64,000 nt of DNA from assembly GCA_965116245.1 (NCBI GenBank), contig OZ220497.1, positions 2,108,001 through 2,172,000 on the forward strand, given 5' to 3'. A program made the translations under genes and the position numbers. The stretch's first letter is position 1, and each line of letters opens with the position of its first letter. Below, in pieces: positions 1-9,300 of the stretch. This stretch comes from Poriferisodalis sp965116245 (lineage in GTDB: Bacteria; Actinomycetota; Acidimicrobiia; Acidimicrobiales; Poriferisodalaceae). The notes under the pieces are model-generated. The model was not told where the DNA came from, ran no database searches, and saw only the letters and a program-made list of their open reading frames with translations.

Positions 1-533
1 TTCCGTTCTCGCCTGGGCGCACCGATGCCTCGGCCGACCAGACCGACGCCGAGTCGTTCGCGGTGCTGGAGCCGACCGCTGACGGTTTCCGCAACTACTG
101 GCGTGCGGACGACAAGCGCCGTCCTGAGGTGATGCTGATTGACCGGTCCAGCCTGCTTTCGCTAACGGCACCGGAAATGACAGTGCTGGTCGGCGGCATG
201 CGGGTGCTGGGCGCGAACACTGGCGGTTCGTCTCTGGGAGTGCTCACCAATCAGGTTGGTGCGCTGACCAACGACTATTTCGTGAACCTGCTTGATATGG
301 GCACCGATTGGCAGGTAGGCGACACCGAGCACACGTACGAAGGCCGCGACCGCGCTTCTGGTGAGCTCAAGTGGGCAGCTAGCGCGGTTGACCTGGTGTT
401 CGGCTCCAACTCTCAGTTGCGGGCGATCGCTGAGGTATACGGATGCGAAGACGCCGAGGCCAAGTTCGTTAGCGACTTCGTAGCGGCGTGGGCGAAGGTC
501 ATGGACCTAGACAGGTTTGACCTCAATCGCTAA
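1..533 (+). CDS. katG: Catalase-peroxidase KatG, C-terminal part (5' end outside window)
   Basis: The reading frame is open from base 3 and encodes the last roughly 177 residues of a KatG-type haem catalase-peroxidase. Visible signatures of the C-terminal domain are SFAVLEPTADGFRNY, LTAPEMTVLVGGMRVLG and LTNDYFVNLLDMGTDW, followed by the usual ending in which a Trp-Ala-Lys-Val-Met-like helix precedes DLDRFDL. The enzyme removes hydrogen peroxide in the cytoplasm; the catalytic haem domain lies upstream of the window. It ends in TAA at 531-533 and the next gene starts about 120 bases further on in the same direction. Family assignment is very secure; completeness of the 5' part cannot be judged. 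Confidence 0.96.
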   Translation, partial: PFSPGRTDASADQTDAESFAVLEPTADGFRNYWRADDKRRPEVMLIDRSSLLSLTAPEMTVLVGGMRVLGANTGGSSLGVLTNQVGALTNDYFVNLLDMGTDWQVGDTEHTYEGRDRASGELKWAASAVDLVFGSNSQLRAIAEVYGCEDAEAKFVSDFVAAWAKVMDLDRFDLNR

Positions 534-655
534 CTCATCCGTTAGCTCAACCGCTTGGTCGTGGCCTGTCCGGCACCGCGGCACTGTGTCAGCCCAAAAA
601 CAGGTAGGCGAGCAGGTATAGACGGGTAGGTAGCTGTCGGCGCTACGTTGCGGTG

Positions 656-2983
656 ATGGCAACATCTGACTTCGCTGGCCGACGCGAGGATGAGCCGCTG
701 TTGCGCGGCCGCGGCACTTTCATTGATGGCCTTGGCGGGCTTGACGGGCTCAACGTTCCCGAGCTGGCCAGCGCGGCGCATGCCGTGTTCGTGCGGTCGG
801 CTGAGGCTCACGCGCGGATTGTCTCTGTGGATGTCGCGGAAGCGCTTGCAGCAGATGGCGTGATTGCTGTTTATCTCGGACCTGAAGTAAACGGCTGGCC
901 GTTCCCGCCACGGCTGCCTTCAATGAACGGCGATCTGTGGCGACCTCTCATGGCCTACGACACGGTGAGGTTCGTGGGGGAGCCGATAGCCATGGTGGTA
1001 GCTGAGAGCCGCGCTGCTGCCGTTGATGCTGCCGAACTGGTCGTTGTTGACTACGAGCCGCTGCCCGTGGTTGTTGATCTAGATGCCAGTCTCGCGGGTG
1101 GCGTGCTGGTACACGAGCATGCCGGTACGAACGTTGCTCTGGCTTGGGAGCTTGAGGTAGTACCAGAAGCAGTGTGGGCCGGCTGCGACGTGACTGTCGA
1201 GTTCGAACTGGCGCACCCACGTCTAGGTCCGCATCCTATTGAGCCTCTCGCGGGGGCGTCAAGCTGGGGGCCGGATGGACGCTGCACCGCCTGGGTGTGT
1301 TCGCAGCGACCGGCGGGGGCCAAGCACGTAATCGAGACACTGCTCGGACTTGAGCCGGGCACCGTGCGAGCTATCTCGCCCGACGTTGGAGGCGGTTTCG
1401 GGTCTAAGGGCGGCTGGGGTTGCTACCCCGAGGACGTTGCTGTGGCTTGGGCCGCCCGCGAGCTGGATCGACCGATCCGTTGGGCGCAGACCCGTTCGGA
1501 GGCTTCATTGGCGATGGGCCACGGACGGGCGTCCCGGCATCGAATCCGCATTGGCGGCAACCGTGAAGGCACCATCGTGGCCTACGCCGTTGATGCGCTG
1601 CAGGACAGCGGCGCCTATCCGGCAATGGGCACCAATGTCACTACCAATCTACGCAACAGTGGAACAGGTGTATACGACATTGCGCATGCCTCGCTGCGTG
1701 GCACTTCTGTGGTCACTAACACCACGCCAACGGTGGCTTTCCGTGGCGCCGGTCGCCCTGAGGCAGCGTGCTCAGTTGAGCGGGCGGTGGACAGGTTCGC
1801 CGCGGCGATCGGACGCGATCCGCTTCAGGTGCGTCTAGCCAATCTGGTGCCAGCCGACCAATTCCCGTATCGCACGGCGGTGGGTGCCACCTACGACAGT
1901 GGCAACTATGTGGATGCGCTGCTGATGGCGGCGGAACTGGCTGACTATGACGGGCTTCGAGCTGAGCAGGCCGTGCGCCGCGAGTTTCGGGAAATGGACA
2001 ATGGAGCCTCAGGCGATGGCGACGGTGACAGTGGAACGCTGCTGGGTATCGGAGTGAGCTGCACAACCGAAGTGACGGGAGGTGGCGAGGGAGAGCGCGC
2101 CACAGCGCTGCTGCTAGACGATGGCACCGTTGAGGTGGTGGTGGGCACTTCACCGCATGGTCAGGGCCACGAGACAACCTTCGCGCCGGTAGTGGCCGAA
2201 CAACTAGGCGTTGATGTTGACCAGGTCGTCATTTCGCACGACGACTCTGATCGCTCACCTGTAGGTGGGGGCACTATCGGGTCTCGCTCAGCGCAGCTAG
2301 GGGGTTCGGCCGCCTACGGTGCTGCAGTTGATCTGGTAGCGGCAGCTCGTGAACTTGCAGCCGAACTGCTTGAAGCCGACCCCGGTGATGTAGTGCTGGA
2401 CACCGCCCGAGGGCAGTTCCACGTGATTGGCACGCCCGCCCGTTCACTCGGCTGGAGAGATCTGGCGCAGCAGGGTGAGCTAAGTGTGGACCATCATTTC
2501 CGGACTGAAGGCGGAGCTGGCACCTTCTCGTTCGGTGCGTGCGTCGCTGCCGTAGAGGTAGATGCGACAACCGGCGAAGTAGAGATACGACGCCTGCTGA
2601 GCGTGGACGACGCTGGCGTTATTCTGCAGCCGGTGTTGGCTCACGGGCAAGTACACGGCGGCTTGGCCTTGGCGGTCGGCGCGGCGCTGTACGAAGAGAT
2701 GTACTACGACGAAAACGCAATACCAATGACGGTAGGCCTAGCCGACTACGCCTTGCCATCCGCCGCAGAGCTGCCGCCTTTTGAGACTCACGAGACTGTG
2801 ACGCCATCGCCACTAAACCCATTGGGCGTCAAAGGCATAGGCGAGTCCGGCACGGTAGTAGCAACACCGGCAATCCACAGCGCCGTCCTAGACGCGCTAG
2901 CCCCATTCGGCGTAGAGCACCTAGATTTGCCTCTAACACCACAGAAGATCTGGCGTGCGCTGCGAGCGACCACCCAAGATTGA
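656..2983 (+). CDS. Molybdopterin-binding xanthine dehydrogenase/CO dehydrogenase-family large subunit (CoxL form II-like)
   Basis: About 775 residues, the usual length of the large (Moco) subunit of the xanthine oxidase family. Motifs in order: VRFVGEPIAMVVAE in the N-terminal hammerhead domain, DVGGGFGSKGG, AFRGAGRPEAA, SPHGQGHETTFAPVVAEQLG and, near the end, GVKGIGESGTV, which carries the catalytic Glu. The AFRGAGR loop matches the form II (aerobic CoxL-like) group rather than the AYRCSFR loop of true form I CO dehydrogenase, so the substrate is probably an aldehyde or N-heterocycle, not CO. No medium (FAD) or small (2Fe-2S) subunit gene lies next to it, so it must borrow partners encoded elsewhere or work differently. 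GTG 653 and ATG 656 are adjacent; the ATG is used here. No clear ribosome-binding site is seen. Confidence 0.9.
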   Translation: MATSDFAGRREDEPLLRGRGTFIDGLGGLDGLNVPELASAAHAVFVRSAEAHARIVSVDVAEALAADGVIAVYLGPEVNGWPFPPRLPSMNGDLWRPLMAYDTVRFVGEPIAMVVAESRAAAVDAAELVVVDYEPLPVVVDLDASLAGGVLVHEHAGTNVALAWELEVVPEAVWAGCDVTVEFELAHPRLGPHPIEPLAGASSWGPDGRCTAWVCSQRPAGAKHVIETLLGLEPGTVRAISPDVGGGFGSKGGWGCYPEDVAVAWAARELDRPIRWAQTRSEASLAMGHGRASRHRIRIGGNREGTIVAYAVDALQDSGAYPAMGTNVTTNLRNSGTGVYDIAHASLRGTSVVTNTTPTVAFRGAGRPEAACSVERAVDRFAAAIGRDPLQVRLANLVPADQFPYRTAVGATYDSGNYVDALLMAAELADYDGLRAEQAVRREFREMDNGASGDGDGDSGTLLGIGVSCTTEVTGGGEGERATALLLDDGTVEVVVGTSPHGQGHETTFAPVVAEQLGVDVDQVVISHDDSDRSPVGGGTIGSRSAQLGGSAAYGAAVDLVAAARELAAELLEADPGDVVLDTARGQFHVIGTPARSLGWRDLAQQGELSVDHHFRTEGGAGTFSFGACVAAVEVDATTGEVEIRRLLSVDDAGVILQPVLAHGQVHGGLALAVGAALYEEMYYDENAIPMTVGLADYALPSAAELPPFETHETVTPSPLNPLGVKGIGESGTVVATPAIHSAVLDALAPFGVEHLDLPLTPQKIWRALRATTQD

Positions 2984-3267
2984 TCCTGGGGATTGTCTCT
3001 GGTCTAGGGAGGCATCCTTGTGGGGGCATGGGAGTCGCGGCCAATGCTCCGGCCGAGACTCCTCAGGTGGGCGACGATGGACGCACGCTTCGATTGACAG
3101 ACTCGGCTTTCTGAGTGAGGACGGTCCGGGCGTTGAGCAACAGATCATTGCGCGAGTCGTTGCCAAGAACGAGCGCCTGCTAGAAACGATTGTATTATCA
3201 GCGACTTGCGAGGGTCATTCTGGTTGCGGTGGGCCGAGTCGGTGCCGCTGATTGCGGCACGGTGTTG
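2984..3267. other. Intergenic gap between convergent genes
   Basis: This 284-base gap separates the CoxL-like gene (plus) from the HNH gene (minus), whose 3' ends face each other. A 98-codon plus-strand frame crosses it, but it has no recognisable protein features and begins inside the CoxL-like gene. I see no RNA gene, clear terminator hairpin or repeat. Confidence 0.5.
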
Positions 3268-4692
3268 CTAGGGCTCGCCGGATAGCAGTGGTAGGGGTGA
3301 TGGGGGTGAGGTCTGGCGTGGCGGTTTTCGTGATGGAGCAGGATTGGTTCTTCGGGTGCCGTGGCCTGTTACGAGGCGGTATTGGTCGTCTCGTCTTGTG
3401 ACTTGCCAGTTGTCGTCGTGGATGCGGTCGTGGCAGGACCAGCACACGAGTGTGAGGTTGTCGACTCGGGTTTTGCCTCCACATGACCAAGGCACAATGT
3501 GATGGGCCTCGCACTGGGTTGGTGGTGCTCCACATCCGATGCAGGCTCCGTCGCGGGCGATCAACGCACGGCGCTGCGCCGCGGTGGGAGCTCGACTGGC
3601 GGTTGTTTCATACAGCGGTATGAGACCGTCCCCGAAGATCACGAGTGATAGGTCTGAGTTGCAAGCGAGTCGTTGCAGTACCGGGGGTGGAATAGGACCT
3701 GAACCAGCAATCTCCGCAAGACCACCTGGATTGCCGACCAACGCGTCAAGGTCAGCTCGAACAACGATCTCCGCTTCGCCACGCCGAGAACTGATAGGTC
3801 GAGAATCGGCTCGATCGGAATCAGTGCGGCGGGATTGTGTGCGTCTGGAGTCTGTGCTCTGGTTGTCCCTGCGATCGGAGTTAACACGCCCGTTGTTGCC
3901 GGTTGACTCGTCAGTCGATTTCGAGGCGTCGGTGTCGAGCGAGTCAGAGTTGCGCAGTAGACCGTCGAGGGCGTCTGCCATGCGCTGATCTCGCGTCCTA
4001 ACAGCGTCGCGTTGGGCGGTGTCGCTTGAACCTGTGCCAGGTTGTGCGTGCTGTTGCAGTCGCCGGTCGGTTTGGCGCAGTTGTTCGGCTTCGTGACGGA
4101 GGCGCTGTTGTATGCGGGCACCCATCTCGGTGTCGAAGCTGCCGCGCATTTGCACAGACCCGTCATCCCCGGCCCAGAATCGCACGTGACGGTCCCGCCT
4201 ATGACGACGATGCTGAGCGGCGAGATCTTCGGCGCTTAGCTGGCGTGTGGTCCAGCGTTGAGCCGCCCGAGCGAACTCATCTTCCGGCAAGGCCTTGGCC
4301 ATCTGTACCAACTCAACAGAGTTCTGTACAGCGTCATGGCCAATCTTGCGAGCCGCTTGCAGCAACTTGTCAGCATTAGCAAAGCTGATCTCTCCAGCAG
4401 CGACCCCACTCTGAGCAGTGGGCAACTGCGCTAGCTCTTTATCGGTGCGTACTTTGCGGGCCGCGTCACTACGCGACAGGCCACCAACTTGGTTGAGTAG
4501 CCCTGCTCCGCCATCGCCGTGACGCTCACGCTGCGCAACCTGCGACGCTGCCTTCGCCTCGAGAAGATCGAAACGAGACCGCAGCGGCTTCGCTAGACCC
4601 AGAACCTGCCGCAATTCCGCAGTAGGCGCTGACTCAACCTCATCAAGAGCAGCATTGAAAAACTCAAACGCCTGCAACACCTGCGAATACAT
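3268..4692 (-). CDS. DUF222/13E12-type HNH endonuclease-domain protein
   Basis: About 474 residues from the chosen start. The C-terminal third holds an HNH nuclease module: CIGCGAPPTQCEAHHIVPW, then GGKTRVDNLTLVCWSC and HDRIHD, with paired Cys residues for zinc and the H-H catalytic core. The N-terminal half (AFEFFNAALDEVESAPTAE, later EISFANADKLLQAARKIG) matches the DUF222 domain of the actinobacterial 13E12 repeat family. A low-complexity Ser/Asp/Arg-rich linker lies between. These proteins are multicopy in actinobacteria; their role is unproven, with links to mobile DNA suspected. The longest frame starts at 4719, but ATG 4692 gives the family-like MYSQVLQAFEFF start. Confidence 0.85.
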   Translation of the reverse strand: MYSQVLQAFEFFNAALDEVESAPTAELRQVLGLAKPLRSRFDLLEAKAASQVAQRERHGDGGAGLLNQVGGLSRSDAARKVRTDKELAQLPTAQSGVAAGEISFANADKLLQAARKIGHDAVQNSVELVQMAKALPEDEFARAAQRWTTRQLSAEDLAAQHRRHRRDRHVRFWAGDDGSVQMRGSFDTEMGARIQQRLRHEAEQLRQTDRRLQQHAQPGTGSSDTAQRDAVRTRDQRMADALDGLLRNSDSLDTDASKSTDESTGNNGRVNSDRRDNQSTDSRRTQSRRTDSDRADSRPISSRRGEAEIVVRADLDALVGNPGGLAEIAGSGPIPPPVLQRLACNSDLSLVIFGDGLIPLYETTASRAPTAAQRRALIARDGACIGCGAPPTQCEAHHIVPWSCGGKTRVDNLTLVCWSCHDRIHDDNWQVTRRDDQYRLVTGHGTRRTNPAPSRKPPRQTSPPSPLPLLSGEP

Positions 4693-5063
4693 GTATAAAC
4701 CATACCACACACCAGACACAAGAACGAGTATTTGTTAAGGCGTGGTTCTCCAACTTGGAGGCGGCTAATCGCCAAGTGCTAGCCAGTGGCTACGAGCTCG
4801 CTACAGCACGCTCGTCTGATAGACAGCTCCACAGCCCAGCCGGTCACTAGGCCAATCCCCTCGGCACGCCGCGCGGTACTCTGCACAGCCGTTTCGGCAC
4901 CGGACGATTCTGCTGGGGTCGCGCGTCGGCATGTAGGTGGCAAGAGCAGCGATGGCACGGTGATAATTTGGTGTGTACGGGGCCTCGATAGCGAGCGATC
5001 GTATAGAACGATCGTTTGGCTCAACGCAAGCCAGGAACGGCATCGGCTTGCTGAATTCGCGCT
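4693..5063. other. Intergenic region upstream of the HNH gene
   Basis: A 371-base non-coding stretch lies between the HNH gene start and the 3' end of the luciferase-like gene. It presumably holds the HNH promoter. It contains the ACGATCG palindrome described separately. A 218-codon plus-strand frame beginning here has no family signature and runs antisense into the luciferase-like gene, so it is not called as a gene. Confidence 0.5.
4996..5016. promoter_or_regulatory. Palindromic operator-like site
   Basis: CGATCGT (4996-5002) and ACGATCG (5008-5014) form a 7-base inverted repeat with a 5-base spacer. The right half lies in the perfect palindrome AACGATCGTT (5007-5016). Such A/T-flanked ACGATCGT dyads are common TetR-family operators, but no TetR gene is in the window, so function is a guess. 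Confidence 0.25.
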
Positions 5064-6281
5064 CTATCCGTCGTCGGTTGTTGTACCTACGTTCGGGGTA
5101 AAGGCTGATGAGGGTGTTCCGGCGCCTTGTAGCGCTGCTGCTGCACGTTCGTTTTCGAAGATCTTTGTCAAGATTGCTTTGCCAGCCCGGTCGAAGTACT
5201 CCCGGTTCGCGATGACGTGCTGGTTGGACTCAACCATTGAGTCGAGCTGGCCGTTGACTGCTGGGATGACGTGGCGCGCTACTAGGTCCCAACTGCGGAA
5301 CATTGCCTCCGGTTCGGCCCAGTCGTTGACGAATCCCATCATCACACCGAAGCCGCCAGTGATTTCCCGCATTCGCAGGATGTTCTCGATGAGATCGTCA
5401 GGCGTCCCAATGACACCGGCAGACGATTCGGGGTTGGCGTAGAAGTCGATCGCTTCGGACGTTGAACCCAGCGGTTCAAGCCCGGGGCGCTGCAACGTGG
5501 CGACGTTGTAGTCGTTGTGCCAGCGCAGCAGCCCGTGTTCCACGTCTCGGCGGGCCTGCTCGCGGGTGAGCGCTATATGGAAGTTGAACATCACCCGCCA
5601 GTTGGCACGGTCCACACTGTTGTTGTGCTCTGCGGCGGCTTCCTCGGCGAAGCTCCACTGAAGCGGCAGCGATGCCAGACCTTCGGTGGACATTGAGCCA
5701 ATCGACAGCACACCGAGGCCGTGCTTGCCAGCCAGCGTCATACCCGAAGGGCTGATCATGGACGCCGTCACCATCGGAATCTTGTGCTGGTAGGGCAGGA
5801 TTTGCAGCTTTGCGTCATACATCGAGAACCAGTCGCACTCGTAGGTGAAGCGCTCGCCTCCGGCCAACAACCGCTGGATCACAGGTATGGCTTCGTCCTG
5901 GCGGTCTCTAAGCACCATCGGGTCAATGCCGAGGGTGTGCGCATCGGACGGCAGCGCACCCGGCCCGGTGCCGAGCATCGCCCGCCCAAAGCTCATCTGG
6001 TCAAGCTGAACGATGCGCTGGGCCACGTTGAAGGGGTGGTGATAGGGAATCGAGGTGACGCCGGTACCCAACTTGACACGTCCAGTGCGCACCGCCGCGG
6101 CGGCCAGGAACATCTCGGGCGATCCGATGGTCTCCCAGCCCGTTGAGTGATGCTCGCCGCACCAAAACTCGTCGTAACCCAACCGGTCCAGATGCACCAC
6201 GAGGTTGAGATCCCTCTGCAACTGCAGAGCGGGACTCTCCCCGGGAAGGTGATGTGGTGCCAAGAACGCTGCAAATTTCAC
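5064..6281 (-). CDS. Luciferase-like flavin-dependent monooxygenase (LLM class)
   Basis: 405 residues from GTG 6281. The N-terminus KFAAFLAPHHLPGES, the GYDEFWCGEHHSTGWE segment and RTGRVKLGTGVTSIPYHHPF are hallmarks of the bacterial luciferase/alkanal monooxygenase-like TIM barrel that binds FMN or F420. The C-terminal part (GVIGTPDDLIENILRMREITGGFGVMM) is the conserved cofactor-domain end of the family. It probably oxidises a small organic substrate with reduced flavin. The open frame extends upstream to 6434, but those extra 51 codons are basic, lack homology-like features and overlap the methyltransferase gene, so GTG 6281 just before KFAAFLAP is preferred. It then starts 23 bases downstream of the methyltransferase stop and may be cotranscribed with that module. 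Confidence 0.9.
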   Translation of the reverse strand: MKFAAFLAPHHLPGESPALQLQRDLNLVVHLDRLGYDEFWCGEHHSTGWETIGSPEMFLAAAAVRTGRVKLGTGVTSIPYHHPFNVAQRIVQLDQMSFGRAMLGTGPGALPSDAHTLGIDPMVLRDRQDEAIPVIQRLLAGGERFTYECDWFSMYDAKLQILPYQHKIPMVTASMISPSGMTLAGKHGLGVLSIGSMSTEGLASLPLQWSFAEEAAAEHNNSVDRANWRVMFNFHIALTREQARRDVEHGLLRWHNDYNVATLQRPGLEPLGSTSEAIDFYANPESSAGVIGTPDDLIENILRMREITGGFGVMMGFVNDWAEPEAMFRSWDLVARHVIPAVNGQLDSMVESNQHVIANREYFDRAGKAILTKIFENERAAAALQGAGTPSSAFTPNVGTTTDDG

Positions 6282-6303
6282 GTCGGCGACCCTACCGAAG
6301 CGC

Positions 6304-9300
6304 CTAGACGATGGTGCCCGACTTCTTCGGAGGCTTGCGCTCGGCCGGAGTCGGCGTGGGTAGGTCGCTGGCGAGAAACAGCGGTCCGGCGACGATCCGG
6401 TCGAGCAGGTCTGCAGCCTGCGGGGTGACTTCAACGGTGTGCTCGATGATTGATAGCACCAGAAGTAACTCGTCGGTTTGAGTCCACCGGGTGGGACGGA
6501 TGTCGTCTAGCGGACTGGACTTCCTGCCATTGCGCGTGCGCATGCGGTAACCGAGCCAAGACTTGAGGACCTTGAGACCGGATACCTCGAACTCCCATAC
6601 CTCTGGGGCAACGGGACCGAAGGCTCCATCTCCGACTGACAGGGTTTGAGTCGCAGCATCGTAACCGAAGCGTTCCGGCATCTCGCCCACGGGCCGAACT
6701 TCCTTCGCATTGCCAGCTGGTAAACCCTGGCGGCGGGGGGGGGGGGGGGGTACGCGCTCGCCCCACGTATGCCACCACAGCAGATCGCGACCCAGAGCCA
6801 CGGCTTCTGCAAAGAGCTCAGGGTCCCGAGTGATCGGAACGCGGACAGGACCAGCCGCTTCGGCCAGTCGCTCACCAAATTTGTTGCTGAAGGCCGACGT
6901 TGCCCCTAGGGCGTACATGTAAGCGAGCACATCCTCGGCAGCAACGTCGGACCTGAGTCCATGGCTGAGAGCTGATACCAAACCTAACGTCATGTTCGGC
7001 GTTGTCGCGGCTCCATCGCGATAGAGAGGCATCACATTCTTGGCACCGTAGGAGCCTCGGAAGTGATGTAAGTCAGGTACGTAGGGCGTGGCGGTCAGGA
7101 CCGGGCCTTGGCCGAACTTTGTTGACGTAAGAGTAGTTAGGTATACCTGCTGCGGGCCGCGCACATCCCATAGCGAGCGTTTTGGGGCATCTACTACCCG
7201 CATATCAGCGACAATGTACTGTCGATCGAAACTCCGGTAAGCGTAACGCTCAATCGCCTCCGGCGGATCATGAGCTCGAAGTGCGGAGATACCCAAGAGC
7301 TTGTCACCGTTACCGAGGAGACTATCGAAACTCTTATCCAGCTTGCGGCTTCCCGTCTCACGAAGCAGCGCTCGCTGTTCAGCGGATGCACCGGCCAAGA
7401 GATTTTTCCACCGTTCCCGTAGTACAGTTTCAGTTTCGGCTATCGGCCAGGTTCGTTTTGCCTGACAACCAGAATAATGCCATGGGAGTAAATCAGTTAG
7501 CTCTGGCCAGTCAAAATATGTGCTGTCGCTCAGGGGCGTGAAATTATCCAATCCTAAGCCTGATACCTCCTCGGTGATCAATGCAAGACTAAGATCACGT
7601 AAGCGCTGCAATTTCTCGGATCTGGTGCCCGCGACTCGGAGATACCTTACTATACAATCCTCAGCATGCTCTGTTCTGGTTCGGATTCCAATCCCGATGG
7701 CTACAGGGGTTTGGATATCAAAGATGTTATCCTCCTTGAGAGCACCGCGGCCCTCTCCACCTAGATCCACAATCCATATTTCATCGAAGCGATCCCTGAG
7801 CAAATGGCGCAATCCGCCCATTGAAACACCATCTAGGTATGAAGACGCGGTTATGAAGGCTACAACACCGGGACCTGGAGGCAATTCGGTAGCTTGCCAA
7901 AGTGCCCAGCGCCAAAAATACACATAGTCGTTATAGACATTCTTCAGATGGTGGCCCTGGTCAGCTTGCTTCATTGGTTCAGCAATTGCATCAATCAAGG
8001 GCAAGAGGCCTTTAACACCATACCTTACTACGCCGCCCTTACGTTTGCTAGTGTCACCAACTTCCTTCTGTTCACGATCATAGGGTGGGTTGCCAACTAC
8101 CACCGTGAACCGCTCACTCTGCTTGAGTTTGGCAGCCCTTTCACCCTCGTGCGCTACGGGGTCCAGCATTGTTGTGAATTGTGCTTCCCCGTCGGGATGA
8201 TTCAGGGTGTTGGTCAGAAAGATCTGTTTGGCATGATCGCCTACGCCGTGTTCGTGGAGTTCGAGGGCCACTTTGAGGTGAGCAATCGCATAGGGTGCCA
8301 GCATGAACTCGAACGCATGCATCGACCTGAGTACATGGTCCCTTAGGTGAGTAGGCCAGTTGTTCCCGGTGTAGGACCGTCTGGCGCTCTGGAGCCATTC
8401 CACGAGGAACGTTCCAGTGCCGGTTGCCGGGTCGATCATGGAGACAAAGGGCTTAGCGGGATCAACACCTTTGGGCACCTCGAAACCGTTGCGTTCGGCT
8501 ACCTGTTGCCACGTGGCGGAATCAGCGACGCCCATCTCCAGGTTGAAATGGCTCTTCATTACTTCATCGACTGCACGAACTATGAACTCAACTGCAGGAC
8601 GTGGAGTGTAAAATGCACCGGCCTTTAAGCGTGTCTTGGGGTCGTATTCTTCTAGAAAATTCTCGTAGAAATGAACTATTGGATCGCCACCTCGTATCGT
8701 GCTGTCTACTTGGTCAAGCATTGCCTCGACGTTGGTCTCGCGCAGATCTGCCACGAGTTGAGGCAGGTCGTTACCGGTCAGGTTATGGCTCTCAACCTGA
8801 TCTTGCACTTTCTCGAAGAAGGCCTCCAAGAAAGGGTTAGCTAACGGCACCGTTGAGTAAATCGGGCTGGAACCGAAGTCTTCGGGATTGGTTACCCGGC
8901 TGCTGAGCATTCCGTACACCATGGTCTGGGCGCACATATCGGCGAACTCGTCGTCGTCGACATCGCTGACTAGCTGTGTGCGTATCTCATGCATTAGATC
9001 TGAGAAGGGTCCAGAGCCAGCCTCGGCATCAAGTGCATCATTGATTTGCGCCCGCAACTGGCGGGCTGTGCTCGCCATTCGCTCGGCAAGTCTTTTCGCA
9101 TCCTTGATCTGCTGTCCGGGTCGCAGTTTGAATGCCTGGCGCCATCCTTGCCGCCAGGTCTCGGTGTCGTGCTCATGGATAGGCCAGGCCAGATTTGGTA
9201 GCAGCTCCTCATCCAAGCGCTTCAGGTGTCTGTCTGGCGAATGCGCAGGGCACCACGAGAGCGACTTGAATTGAGCATCAGCGGGACTGGTGCCATCGAA

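Noticed and set aside
656..2983. True aerobic CO dehydrogenase
   Set aside because: The active-site loop reads AFRGAGR instead of the AYRCSFR motif that defines form I CO-oxidising enzymes.
2955..3251. 98-codon plus-strand frame after the CoxL-like gene
   Set aside because: It starts inside the CoxL-like gene and has no recognisable domain or start signal.
3539..4379. Open frames of 117-149 codons on the plus strand opposite the HNH gene
   Set aside because: They are antisense to a clear DUF222/HNH protein and have no domain signatures; their openness follows from codon bias of the real gene.
4786..5442. 218-codon plus-strand frame starting upstream of the luciferase-like gene
   Set aside because: Its second half is antisense to the conserved C-terminus of the luciferase-like protein; no ribosome-binding site or family match is seen.
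6431..6878. Minus-strand frames crossing the poly-C tract (6431-6778 and 6507-6878)
   Set aside because: At the present length of 16 C they are not in frame with the start of the methyltransferase; they represent possible OFF-phase tails, not separate genes.
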